Shown piece after piece: positions 1 to 8,237 of a stretch of 64,000 bases of DNA (position 1 is the stretch's first letter; each line of letters begins with the position of its first letter). This DNA is from a virus, in IMG/VR virus record IMGVR_UViG_3300037189_024364, positions 1-64,000 of that record; one strand, 5' to 3'. The notes below the pieces were generated by a model. That model saw nothing but the letters and a program-made list of their open reading frames with translations. It was not told where the DNA came from and did not search any database. Position numbers and translations under genes: made by a program.

Positions 1-400
1 CGCCTGACATCAGCTTTCGACCAATCTGATCAACCATCCTGTTGAGATGAAATGTTAGGAATATGGTTTCATTGCTGAGGAACAATCCAAACTGGCGTAG
101 ATCAAATTCCGTGTCAGATACGGTGTAATGGCCCTTCATGCTATACACGTCGCTGTCATATTTTCGATCCCTGATCTCCATGTTGAGAACATCCTGTATG
201 GTTAATGTTGGATCATTGCCCCCGCTTTGATCCACATTAAGGCTTAAATTATCAGCAGTGCCCTGGTCAGCAACTCCCAGATACTTGTGTATGTAAAATT
301 CCGTCCCTCCGACCGAATATTGCTCTGCCACGATGCGATCAATGAACTTGTAGTCATTGGTTTTTACAGCTAGGCCTTTCCATAAAGAGAGTGGTGGCAC
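1..400 (-). CDS. gp14: Neck protein gp14 homologue (N-terminal part; runs off the window)
   Basis: An open frame read on the minus strand begins at a GTG (398-400) preceded by AAGGAG at good spacing and stays open to the window edge, giving about 133 residues. The segment FDLRQFGLFLSNETIFLTFH followed by a GRKLMSG motif resembles the gp14 neck/head-completion proteins of marine T4-like phages, as I recall them. gp14 joins gp13 at the portal vertex where the tail attaches. It lies divergently from gp13, whereas in T4 the two genes are co-oriented. The C-terminal half is not in the window. The identity rests on motif resemblance and the neighbour. Confidence 0.62.
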   Translation of the reverse strand, partial: MPPLSLWKGLAVKTNDYKFIDRIVAEQYSVGGTEFYIHKYLGVADQGTADNLSLNVDQSGGNDPTLTIQDVLNMEIRDRKYDSDVYSMKGHYTVSDTEFDLRQFGLFLSNETIFLTFHLNRMVDQIGRKLMSG

Positions 401-425
401 GGGCGGCTCCTTTTTAGTTGTCTGT

Positions 426-433
426 TATTTATC
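426..433 (-). promoter_or_regulatory. T4-type late promoter core (GATAAATA) for gp14
   Basis: Read on the minus strand this is GATAAATA, one base from the T4 late consensus TATAAATA, ending 25 nt before the GTG start of gp14. It sits back to back with a plus-strand core at 440-447. Confidence 0.6.
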
Positions 434-439
434 GAGCCC

Positions 440-447
440 AATAAATA
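440..447 (+). promoter_or_regulatory. T4-type late promoter core (AATAAATA) for gp13
   Basis: AATAAATA is one mismatch from the T4 late consensus and lies 17 nt upstream of the gp13 ATG. Together with the minus-strand core at 426-433 it forms a divergent late-promoter pair separated by six bases. Confidence 0.6.
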
Positions 448-464
448 ACGGAAAGGGGCTTATC

Positions 465-1217
465 ATGGCAACACCATTACGACAACAATTGATAAACGAG
501 GTCAGGTTAATGATGGGTGGCCAGATGGTCGACATTGAGCTTGATCCTGAGCATTTCGAGACCGCGGCAAATCTTGCGTTTGATCGTTATCGTCAGCGAG
601 CAGGTAACTCCATGGAAGAGGCTTATATGTTCCTCAAGATCCTCTACGAGGTCAATGTCTACACATTGCCAGATGAGATCGTGCAGGTGCGGCAGGTATT
701 TCGTCGTGGGCTCGGTGAGGTCGGAGGCGGCACATCTCTTGACCCATTCTCGTTGGCATATACCAATCTGTATTTGCTGCAAGCTGGTGCGGGCGGCGGC
801 TACACAGCAGGGTTGTTGACATACGAACTGTTTAACGACTATCTCAAGCAGGCTGGTAGGATGTTTGGAGCACACATGAACTTTACGTTTGACCCTGTTA
901 CCAAGAAGCTACAGCTGATCCGCAAACCAACCGGCGGCGAAACAGTTGTGCTCTGGGTCATGAAGGTCAAACCAGATGATCAGATCCTACAGGATCCGTA
1001 CATACGACCATGGATCCGCAGTTATACGCTCGCTTGGTGCAAGCAAATGCTAGGCGAGGCATACAGCAAGTTCAACACCATCATTGGTCCGCAAGGCGGC
1101 ACCACACTCAAAGGTGATGCCCTAAAGCAGGAAGCAGCCGCAATGTTTGAACAGCTCGAGAAAGAAATCGATCTCTACATTGATAGCTCGATGCCACCGA
1201 TGATCGTCATTGGATAA
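465..1217 (+). CDS. gp13: Neck protein gp13 homologue
   Basis: This 250-aa protein opens with a helical segment including LINEVRLMMGG, then MVDIELDPEHFETAANLAF and YRQRAGNS, followed by LPDEIVQVRQVFRRGLG. These resemble the gp13 neck proteins of T4-like phages. gp13 with gp14 forms the collar that closes the packaged head and binds the tail. The ATG at 465 is preferred over upstream alternatives because GGAAAGGGG lies just before it and a late promoter core precedes that. The length fits T4 gp13 (about 309 aa) on the short side. Assignment is by motif memory and the divergent gp14 neighbour. Confidence 0.75.
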   Translation: MATPLRQQLINEVRLMMGGQMVDIELDPEHFETAANLAFDRYRQRAGNSMEEAYMFLKILYEVNVYTLPDEIVQVRQVFRRGLGEVGGGTSLDPFSLAYTNLYLLQAGAGGGYTAGLLTYELFNDYLKQAGRMFGAHMNFTFDPVTKKLQLIRKPTGGETVVLWVMKVKPDDQILQDPYIRPWIRSYTLAWCKQMLGEAYSKFNTIIGPQGGTTLKGDALKQEAAAMFEQLEKEIDLYIDSSMPPMIVIG

Positions 1218-1252
1218 ATCCGGTTGACCGATATAATGATCCGTGTTATTCT
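1210..1252 (+). promoter_or_regulatory. Possible sigma70-like promoter(s) for pth2
   Basis: Two overlapping arrangements are visible: TTGACC (1224-1229), 17 nt, TATTCT (1247-1252); and TTGGAT (1210-1215), 16 nt, TATAAT (1232-1237). Either would serve the downstream Pth2 gene as an early, host-polymerase promoter. Confidence 0.4.
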
Positions 1253-1275
1253 TTGAAAATTGATAGGAGAATAAC

Positions 1276-1761
1276 ATGGAAGAAAATACAAAGGAGTTGG
1301 TAGTGTATGTCCTGTTGAGGACCGATCTGCCCAGCATGAATCCGGGCAAGGCTGCTGCACAGGTGCATCATGCCGGCGTCCAGATGATGGCCAAGCATGG
1401 CAAGCGACAGCTGGTGCAAGACTATGTGAAGGACGGTATTGCCCAAGGTGCGGTCTACTTTAACACCACCTTGGTCCTTGGTGCAACCCTGTCTGACATC
1501 ATCCAGCGCGGACAGGAGGCGGAGAATGCCGGCGATGACGTGGTGGTGTTCAACACTGTGACGGACCCCAGTTATCCGTTCTTCGTTGAGAATGCCGAGG
1601 TTGCTGATCTCATTCCCGAGTCAGCGGCCAAGGCCATTAAGAAGATGTCGGATGGCAAAATCCTCATGGTTCGTGAGGAAGTCACCTGCGCATGGTTCTG
1701 CGGTGATCGCAACGACATCCGCTTTTGCTGCCTGTTTGAGGGCCTTAATCTTCACCCGTAG
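1276..1761 (+). CDS. pth2: Peptidyl-tRNA hydrolase, Pth2 family
   Basis: The 161-aa product has the N-terminal Pth2 signature: a beta strand (LVVYVLLRTDLP) then NPGKAAAQVHHAG at residues 22-34, matching the family pattern R-x-D-L-x(4)-GK-x-AAQ-x-x-HA. Pth2 enzymes release peptides from prematurely dropped peptidyl-tRNAs, recycling tRNA. It is longer than typical Pth2 (about 115-120 aa). A clear AGGAG precedes the ATG. Its end overlaps the convergent SLOG-like gene by 10 nt. Codons look more G/C-rich than in neighbouring genes, suggesting later acquisition. With the CCA-adding enzyme at 56-57 kb it forms a pair of tRNA-maintenance functions. Confidence 0.7.
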   Translation: MEENTKELVVYVLLRTDLPSMNPGKAAAQVHHAGVQMMAKHGKRQLVQDYVKDGIAQGAVYFNTTLVLGATLSDIIQRGQEAENAGDDVVVFNTVTDPSYPFFVENAEVADLIPESAAKAIKKMSDGKILMVREEVTCAWFCGDRNDIRFCCLFEGLNLHP

Positions 1762-2315
1762 GCGTCAAAGATCGCACGTATCCCAGCATCGGTCATTTCT
1801 CGGCTACCGATCGCGGCGTAACGACCGTGGGGGACCGGAGGGCGTTCAATCGCCTTCCAGGTCTCCCACCATTGCATCCACTTGTTGGATTCCATATCGT
1901 AAAAATATAGCTCACATTCCTTGAGATCTCGACCGCTGTACCAGCGATCCACATACATCTGGCATGCCCATGCGGTTCCTCCAGAAATTCTCAACATACT
2001 CTTGTCATCTGGCATCAAATTAGCAATGGCATAGACTCGTTCAGCCCAGCGAATCTGGGAGTAGTTGCGCCGCAACAGATCATTTACGTGTGGATTCTTG
2101 CTAGGCCATTTGCGTTTCATGCTCTTAGCTGCAAGTGCAACATGCTCGTCTGCGCTATCAAGTTCGGCTCTTGTGAGAGTGTTGGAATGATCCTTGTCAA
2201 CGGAAGAATGCCCTTGAAAGGTGAAATGTATGAGATCATGTCCTCGATCAAGTGCCATCAACCCCCATGCATGATCGGCTCCCTTAGCTCCCCCGCTAAA
2301 GCATAATCCGGTCAT
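1752..2315 (-). CDS. SLOG-like Rossmann protein (DUF2493/YspA-like motifs, permuted order)
   Basis: The 187-aa product begins MTGLCFSGGAKGADHAWG; the GGAKGAD loop is the nucleotide-binding signature of SLOG/DUF2493 proteins. A second family-like motif, AAIGSREMTDAGIRAIFDAY, occurs at the C-terminus, although in ordinary DUF2493 proteins the GSRxxTD strand comes first, so the order looks circularly permuted. The start is chosen at 2315 because ATG there overlaps the TGA of the upstream dNMP kinase (ATGA), indicating translational coupling; an upstream frame would lie inside that gene. The function of phage SLOG proteins is uncertain; binding of a nucleotide-derived ligand is the family expectation. 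Confidence 0.55.
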   Translation of the reverse strand: MTGLCFSGGAKGADHAWGLMALDRGHDLIHFTFQGHSSVDKDHSNTLTRAELDSADEHVALAAKSMKRKWPSKNPHVNDLLRRNYSQIRWAERVYAIANLMPDDKSMLRISGGTAWACQMYVDRWYSGRDLKECELYFYDMESNKWMQWWETWKAIERPPVPHGRYAAIGSREMTDAGIRAIFDAYG

Positions 2316-2920
2316 TTTGCGAGATACTGATCGATATTGGAATGTAGATCTTCTATCGAACCGTTGTTCTCTAGGATCTTCAGATCGGTCGTACCCAGCC
2401 ATTCGTACTCGCTAGAATGAACCTCTGGATAAACTGATTTCATCAGCCTTTTATCAGTGACAGCGGTATATTCCCATACTGGTCCTGGGTCTCGTTTGAT
2501 CCACCAGATTTCACCGCCAAGCCGTGTGACCATTGAAATTTCATTTGGGAATCGCACATCGGTAATGACTGTTGGTTTGCTTGAATCGATTAATCTCTTC
2601 TCTAGGCTATGTAACCAAATATCTTCATGAAAATTATTTCGAAGTACATCTGTGCCCATGTATTGCAATACCCATCTAGGGGTTATGCGTTTTTGTAACT
2701 GGGTTGACCAATATTGATCCTCACGCTCTCGCCATTCTCGGCTTTCAGTGTTGTCGCCTTCCAATAGGTGCCTTGGCCACGAAAAGATCGACGATACGGC
2801 ATCCTTAAGGGAACTAGCAAAGCTAGCCGATTGATATCCGTGGGTTACTACGAGATGATCACCAACGGTGCCCTTGCCGCTACCGATGAAACCAACCAGT
2901 CCGATTAGATTTTTGCTCAT
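2312..2920 (-). CDS. gp1: Deoxynucleoside monophosphate kinase (T4 gp1-like)
   Basis: The 202-aa protein starts with the P-loop GFIGSGKGT (residues 10-18), followed by FASSLKDAVSSIFSWP and a W-x(n)-ITPRWVLQYMGTDVLR segment, all typical of the T4 gene 1 dNMP kinase family. The enzyme phosphorylates dNMPs to dNDPs for phage DNA synthesis and would feed the same pool as NrdA at the other end of the window. It is the first gene of a two-gene minus-strand operon with the SLOG-like protein. No strong ribosome-binding site is seen; a TAAATA core lies just upstream at 2936-2941. Confidence 0.82.
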   Translation of the reverse strand: MSKNLIGLVGFIGSGKGTVGDHLVVTHGYQSASFASSLKDAVSSIFSWPRHLLEGDNTESREWREREDQYWSTQLQKRITPRWVLQYMGTDVLRNNFHEDIWLHSLEKRLIDSSKPTVITDVRFPNEISMVTRLGGEIWWIKRDPGPVWEYTAVTDKRLMKSVYPEVHSSEYEWLGTTDLKILENNGSIEDLHSNIDQYLAK

Positions 2921-2935
2921 GACATGATTTTGTCT

Positions 2936-2943
2936 TATTTAGA
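2936..2943 (-). promoter_or_regulatory. Possible late promoter core (TCTAAATA) near dNMP kinase
   Basis: The minus-strand sequence TCTAAATA matches six of eight late-consensus positions but ends only 15 nt from the ATG, leaving little room for a leader. It is weaker than the other cores. Confidence 0.28.
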
Positions 2944-3007
2944 AGTTGGTAATCAACATAGCTTTGGAAAGACATTTGGAAATGACGCCGGTTTTTAGTG
3001 GTGGTTT

Positions 3008-3015
3008 ACTAAATA
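3008..3015 (+). promoter_or_regulatory. Late promoter core (ACTAAATA) for gp18
   Basis: ACTAAATA lies 32 nt upstream of the sheath ATG, keeping TAAATA of the T4 late consensus. Placement matches the other late cores in the window. Confidence 0.5.
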
Positions 3016-3047
3016 ATAGCACAACTCCATTTTCAATGAGGTAACAA

Positions 3048-6000
3048 ATGGCTATTTTAGTTTCTCCAGGTGTAAGCGTTACCGTAACCGACGAAAGCCA
3101 ATATGGCCCAGCTGGACCGGGCACCGTACCATTTATCGTAATCGCTACCAAGCAGAACAAGCTGCAACCAGGTAGTGCGACGTCCGTTGCTCCTGGAACC
3201 ACCGCAGAAAATGCCGGCAAGCTATGGTTGATTACCAGCCAGCGAGATGCGTTGCAGACGTTTGGCAATCCGCAGTTTTACAGCTCAGCTGGCACCGTGC
3301 AGCAGGGCAATCAGCTTAACGAGCTTGGACTTTTCACCTTGTATGAGTACCTCGGAATTGCCAATCAAGCATATGTGGTCCGCGCCAATGTTGATCTTGG
3401 ACAGTTGATCCCAACTTCGACCGAACCGACCGGTCCTGTAACTGCCGGACAAAATTGGCTTGACCTAAGCTCGTCCACGTTTGGCATCTTCCGTAGCAAT
3501 GGTAATCCAAACCCGGCATTTAGCTGGCAGGCCCGCACGCCATTGGTTATTAATTCTAGCTTAAATCTCGAAAAGATCGTGCAAGGTAATGCAACTGTGA
3601 AGATTACCAGCGGATCTGGTAGCTGCATTAATGCCAACGGAAATCTCATTGTTAACGGTGTTTCCTTGCCACTAACCGCAGGGATGAGCATTTCGACCGT
3701 GGCTAGCAAGATCAACGGAAGTCCAGCACTTGCTACACAGCAGGTTCGCGCACAGGTCTTTGTTCGATCTGAAAAGTATTCGCCATCGGCGTCTGATTAC
3801 GGGGACGTGTTTAGCCTAAGGCTGGTTACCTCGAACATGATACAGGACATTGTTCTTGGCGGCTCAACCGCCGGAATCCTAACCGATTTAGGATTTACAG
3901 CACTGCCTGACAACGTTGTGTTACCTACCACGATCTTTGGCGCCTCTGGTGATTTTGCCGTGAATACCCTCGAAGCGGCTGACGGTAGCTACAAGAATGA
4001 GATCTGGGAAAAGATATCTGTCAACACCAACACTGGTACGGCTAATTGGTGGTTCAAGGTTGGCAGCACCGATGATACATATCCTGGATACGGATGGCGA
4101 GAAGCTGCTCCGCGTGTGTTAACTGGAACCGTTGCAAATCCAACATTTACCGCCGGCACTCAGTGCAAGATCACGATCGGTGCAGTGAGCACAGCAACGA
4201 TTACGGTACCATCTGGTGGCACGCTGACTGGATTTGTCGGTGCAATCAACACTGCACTTAACACGGCCAGTGTTAATGCCGTGGCATCTGTGTACACCGT
4301 TGGTAGCCAAAAATATCTACGCATAACCAACTATGATTCGACCGACATCATCGTTAATGATCTCAGTGATCAGTATGGCGTCGGAACACCGTGGAGGAAT
4401 GCAGGAATACTTCCTACCAACACCTATTGGGCCAGCGTAACCGGCACCGTTAGCAATCCAACGTTTACCGCAGCAACGCTGAAGACCGCAAGCGCTACCT
4501 CGGTAGCAGCTGGCAGCGGATACGCGGTTAGTGATGCGTTGACGGTTGCTGGAGGTACCTTTAGCACGGCAACGGTATTGACAGTCGCTAGCATTAAGGT
4601 CGTCGGAGGCACTCCAAACGTCCCAGGTAGCGGATACGATGTTAATGACACGCTGACCTTTAGCGGAGCTGGATTTGCAACACCGGTGATATTGAAGGTT
4701 GACAGCATTGATGGATCGAACGGTATTACCGGGCTGAGCATTGTCCAGGCTGGTCAATATACCGGTGCTGTTGCTCCTACCACAAACGTATCAGCAACTT
4801 CGACCTCCGGCGGCGGAGATAGTGCAACGGTTGACTTGGTATGGGGTGTAAACACTGTAACTGTTACCACTCCTGGTAGCTATACGATATACCCAACTAA
4901 TCCGGTGTCGGTCACCGGTGGTGGAGTCGGCGCAACGTTTAATCTTATAGATGACTGGTTGCAGAGCGTGAGTTTCAGCATTGACGCAGGCAGCGGCCCG
5001 GTGATAATCCACGTTCCGGCCCTTCCTAACAATACCTTGGATGGATTGATTGCAGAAATCAATACGGTTGGATTCCCTAACGGTCCGATCGTAGCAAGCA
5101 AGACCACCGACAACATGCTGAAACTTACCAACACCAATGGCACCAGTTTTATCCTTGAGGATATCAGGGAAAGCCCATTGGCAGGAGCCGGAATTGCTGC
5201 AGGTGTAACCTTTGGTCGTTCGCTGGTTTACCAGGGTTATTCACCAGGGTTAACTGTACCGTCTGATCTATCCAGCATCGCTGCTACCAATGTGTGGATC
5301 AACACCACGCCGGGAAACCAAGGTGCAAACTACTCGGTTAAGACCTATACCGGAGCTGCATGGCGGTCCCTAAACATTAGGCCGAACACCGGTACGGTTC
5401 CCATGTATTCGTCGACGTCGGCAGCTGATGTTGCATTTGGTAGTCTCAAGCAAATCGGCAGCGTGTTTGTGCTGTATAACAGCGACAACACATCTCCGGC
5501 CGAAGCATCGCATGTCATCAAGGAATGGGATGGAACTTCGTGGGTTGACCTAGATTATACTCCATCAGCGTCTGCTCCGAGCGGTACTCCGGTTGATGGC
5601 ACACTTTGGTACAATACAACGTTGCGTGCCGATATCATGGTCAATAACGGAACACAGTGGCTTGGCTATAGGAATGCATATCCAGCAACTGATCCAAACG
5701 GACCGATATTGTCAAGCGAGGCTCCTCTTGAGCAAAGCACTCTTGGTGCATTGGTTGATTACGATATCTGGATTGATACCAACGTATCGACATATCCGGC
5801 AATCTATCGATACAGCAGCATGGATGCAAGCTGGGTGTTGGTCGATAACACCGATCGAACCACCAGCAAGGGGATCGTGTTTGCCGATGCACGTCCAAAT
5901 GCTAACGGCACCGCAACTGGCAGCCAAATTGAAAGTGATATGGTTACCAGCGATTATGTTGATCCAGATTGCCCAGATGCAATGTTGTATCCAGCCGGTA

Positions 6001-7082
6001 TGATGTTGTTTAATACCCGTTACAGCACCAACAACGTCAAGGTGTTCCGAAAGAACTACCTACCGACGACATATTCTTATCGTGACCGTTGGGTTACCGA
6101 AAGTGGCAATCAGCTCAACGGTGCACCGTACATGGGCGATGCAGCACAGAGGGCTGTCATCGTGCGCGGGTTGCAGGGTGCGATTAGTGGTAACGAGGAA
6201 GCACGTGCCGAAGAAACCTATTTCAACCTCATTTCAACCCCCGGATATGTTGAATGCTTGGATGAAATGATCACCCTAAATGTTGACAAGAAGGAAGTTG
6301 CGTTTATCGTAGCTGACACACCTGCAACGCTAGAACCAACTGGCACCGCGTTCACGGAATGGGCTAACAATCAGAACGGTGCAGCAAGCAATGGTCCAGA
6401 TGGACTAACCAGCAGCACTCCGTATGCAGCCCTTTACTATCCTTGGGGTCTTGGAACGGATCTCAACGGTAATGAAGTAATGGTACCGGCGGCGATGATG
6501 GCCCTTCGTACCATAGCATACAGCGATCAGGTTGCATATCCGTGGTTTGCTCCGGCAGGATTCAACCGAGGATTGGTTACCGGTGTAGCAAGCGTTGGAT
6601 ATCTCAATGCCGAGGAAGAATACAGCGTGGTCCGGTTGAATCAAGGCCAGCGCGATGTTCTCTACGCCAACAAGATCAATCCGATCGCGTTCATTCCAGG
6701 TCGAGGACTTGTGGTATATGGTCAGAAGACCCTAAGCCCGGTGCCCACGGCACTGGATCGAATCAACGTTGTACGGCTGATTAACTATCTCAAATACAAC
6801 CTAGATATACTTGCAAAACCGTTCCTCTTTGAGCCTAACGATCAGCAAACGCGCCAGAACGTCGTTGCTACGTTTAATTCCTTCATGCGCAACCTGCAAA
6901 CTCTGCGGGCAGTGTACGACTTTGCCGTGGTTTGCGACGACAGCAACAACACCGCTGAAAGAATTGACAGGAACGAGCTGTGGATTGATATTGCGATCAA
7001 GCCAGAAAAGGCGATTGAGTTCATCTATATCCCGATCAGGATACTCAATACTGGCGATCCTCTACCAGGAGGTTCTGCGTAA
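3048..7082 (+). CDS. gp18: Tail sheath protein gp18, with large repeat-bearing insertion
   Basis: The contractile sheath subunit, 1344 aa, about twice T4 gp18 (659 aa). The N-terminus (ILVSPGVSVTVTDES, then ELGLFTLYEYLGIANQAYVV) and the C-terminal third (GRGLVVYGQKTL, RINVVRLINYLKYNL, ending EFIYIPIRILNTGDPLPGG) are canonical sheath segments. Between about residues 360 and 770 lies an extra region with two GTVxNPTFTA repeats, two GSGYxVxDxLT repeats and a PxxPVSVTGGGVGATFNL segment; these recur in two other virion genes here. The insertion probably forms surface-exposed domains on the sheath. A GAGGTAAC ribosome-binding site and a late promoter core precede the ATG, and a strong terminator follows. 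Confidence 0.93.
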   Translation: MAILVSPGVSVTVTDESQYGPAGPGTVPFIVIATKQNKLQPGSATSVAPGTTAENAGKLWLITSQRDALQTFGNPQFYSSAGTVQQGNQLNELGLFTLYEYLGIANQAYVVRANVDLGQLIPTSTEPTGPVTAGQNWLDLSSSTFGIFRSNGNPNPAFSWQARTPLVINSSLNLEKIVQGNATVKITSGSGSCINANGNLIVNGVSLPLTAGMSISTVASKINGSPALATQQVRAQVFVRSEKYSPSASDYGDVFSLRLVTSNMIQDIVLGGSTAGILTDLGFTALPDNVVLPTTIFGASGDFAVNTLEAADGSYKNEIWEKISVNTNTGTANWWFKVGSTDDTYPGYGWREAAPRVLTGTVANPTFTAGTQCKITIGAVSTATITVPSGGTLTGFVGAINTALNTASVNAVASVYTVGSQKYLRITNYDSTDIIVNDLSDQYGVGTPWRNAGILPTNTYWASVTGTVSNPTFTAATLKTASATSVAAGSGYAVSDALTVAGGTFSTATVLTVASIKVVGGTPNVPGSGYDVNDTLTFSGAGFATPVILKVDSIDGSNGITGLSIVQAGQYTGAVAPTTNVSATSTSGGGDSATVDLVWGVNTVTVTTPGSYTIYPTNPVSVTGGGVGATFNLIDDWLQSVSFSIDAGSGPVIIHVPALPNNTLDGLIAEINTVGFPNGPIVASKTTDNMLKLTNTNGTSFILEDIRESPLAGAGIAAGVTFGRSLVYQGYSPGLTVPSDLSSIAATNVWINTTPGNQGANYSVKTYTGAAWRSLNIRPNTGTVPMYSSTSAADVAFGSLKQIGSVFVLYNSDNTSPAEASHVIKEWDGTSWVDLDYTPSASAPSGTPVDGTLWYNTTLRADIMVNNGTQWLGYRNAYPATDPNGPILSSEAPLEQSTLGALVDYDIWIDTNVSTYPAIYRYSSMDASWVLVDNTDRTTSKGIVFADARPNANGTATGSQIESDMVTSDYVDPDCPDAMLYPAGMMLFNTRYSTNNVKVFRKNYLPTTYSYRDRWVTESGNQLNGAPYMGDAAQRAVIVRGLQGAISGNEEARAEETYFNLISTPGYVECLDEMITLNVDKKEVAFIVADTPATLEPTGTAFTEWANNQNGAASNGPDGLTSSTPYAALYYPWGLGTDLNGNEVMVPAAMMALRTIAYSDQVAYPWFAPAGFNRGLVTGVASVGYLNAEEEYSVVRLNQGQRDVLYANKINPIAFIPGRGLVVYGQKTLSPVPTALDRINVVRLINYLKYNLDILAKPFLFEPNDQQTRQNVVATFNSFMRNLQTLRAVYDFAVVCDDSNNTAERIDRNELWIDIAIKPEKAIEFIYIPIRILNTGDPLPGGSA

Positions 7083-7088
7083 CAAAGA

Positions 7089-7114
7089 AAAGGGTCCGAA
7101 AGGACCCTTTTTTT
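7089..7114 (+). terminator. Rho-independent terminator after gp18
   Basis: A nine-base-pair stem (AAAGGGTCC / GGACCCTTT) with a GAAA tetraloop is followed by a T-run, immediately after the sheath stop codon. Confidence 0.9.
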
Positions 7115-7153
7115 AAGGTTGATTTTCCTTGATCAGACGGTAATAATCTGTTT

Positions 7154-7357
7154 ATGGTTAAGAAGTCTCCTGAAAGCAAAATACAAATCTTAGAATTACG
7201 ACTTGAAGAAGCGATCCAAATGCTTCGACTGGTAGCAACAAATCAACGTACCTGCATGGAAGTTGAAGAATGGTTATTACAGAATCACCCTGAAGAGCAA
7301 GGAAATGCTGAAACTATATCAGCCTTGCTAACTCGTTACAAAAAGAAGAAGCAATAG
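7154..7357 (+). CDS. Small hypothetical protein (67 aa), coiled-coil-like
   Basis: A 67-aa protein with a helical N-terminal half (SKIQILELRLEEAIQMLRL) and a lysine-rich tail. I do not recognise a family. It is the first gene after the gp18 terminator and is followed three bases later by the next gene, so it probably begins a short operon leading into the oxygenase island. No promoter core or strong ribosome-binding site is evident. Confidence 0.5.
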   Translation: MVKKSPESKIQILELRLEEAIQMLRLVATNQRTCMEVEEWLLQNHPEEQGNAETISALLTRYKKKKQ

Positions 7358-7360
7358 ACA

Positions 7361-7657
7361 ATGGCAACTAACGACGATCATAGTGACATTACGGATATCC
7401 AACTCGCGATAAATGAGGATATGTATGAATACATATCAGAGTTATATCAGCAGATGATCGAAACGATCCCACCGGATCAGTCCATTGGTGTTGTTGTATC
7501 TGCGGTTGCTACAAATTTAGGGCTGATCATTGGACAGATACCCGAAAAATATCGCAACGAGTATCTCCGGGTAGCCCAGACAATATTCGAAAAGAGCTTC
7601 TCGTCGACAATTGAAAAAGTGAGCTATAATACGTACGGCCAGGTCGGTCATGGCTGA
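7361..7657 (+). CDS. Hypothetical protein (98 aa)
   Basis: An acidic 98-aa protein, predominantly helical, with an AINEDMYEYISELYQQMIE segment and a hydrophobic central stretch (SIGVVVSAVATNLGLIIG). Not recognised. It starts directly after the previous stop and overlaps the methyltransferase start by 8 nt, so the three genes are likely co-translated. Confidence 0.55.
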   Translation: MATNDDHSDITDIQLAINEDMYEYISELYQQMIETIPPDQSIGVVVSAVATNLGLIIGQIPEKYRNEYLRVAQTIFEKSFSSTIEKVSYNTYGQVGHG

Positions 7658-8237
7658 TCAGTTTCTTGTCAGTAGGGATGCTTTTAGCAGCGGCCAGATA
7701 TCAAGCAAGTTATGGCTTTGTTCTCAATTGGAACGGATGCAGTACGATCGCCCGCAGATAATTTGGTTATACGGTGGATGGCACGCTATGACCGGAATGC
7801 TGTTGCTAGCAAGGCAGATCATGCCAATATCACACATCAGGAGCTTTGATGTTGATCCGAGCTGTGAATCAACAGCTGATAGCCTGATGGAAAATTGGAT
7901 ATGGCAAGGTTGGAAATTCAAGGCATTTACCCGAGACTGTAATTCCATAGATCCAATCAGCGGAGAATATGGACCACCACCGGATATCGTGATTAATACC
8001 AGCACCGAACATTTTCATTCCAGGGATTGGTATGATCGCATACCGTCTGGTACCATGATGGTATTGCAAAGCAATAACATGCCGCATGACGATCATCATG
8101 ATTGCTATGATGATCTAGAATCATTTGTCTCAAACTATGGTCTATCCCCGATGATGTATAAAGGCCAGCTTGATTTCAATTATCCGACGTGGAATTTTTC
8201 TAGATACATGATCATAGGTAGAAAGAATCATGAGTGA
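7650..8237 (+). CDS. SAM-dependent methyltransferase-like protein
   Basis: The 195-aa protein shows a Rossmann pattern: a glycine strand-loop (IIWLYGGWHAMTGMLLL), an acidic strand end (IRSFDVDPSCESTADSL), and a later PDIVINTSTEHF strand, matching class I methyltransferase motifs I, II and IV in a degenerate form. Similar proteins occur in marine T4-like phages. The substrate is unknown. It overlaps its neighbours by 8 nt on both sides, including the downstream 2OG oxygenase, so it is probably part of the same pathway or operon as the island enzymes. Confidence 0.5.
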   Translation: MADQFLVSRDAFSSGQISSKLWLCSQLERMQYDRPQIIWLYGGWHAMTGMLLLARQIMPISHIRSFDVDPSCESTADSLMENWIWQGWKFKAFTRDCNSIDPISGEYGPPPDIVINTSTEHFHSRDWYDRIPSGTMMVLQSNNMPHDDHHDCYDDLESFVSNYGLSPMMYKGQLDFNYPTWNFSRYMIIGRKNHE

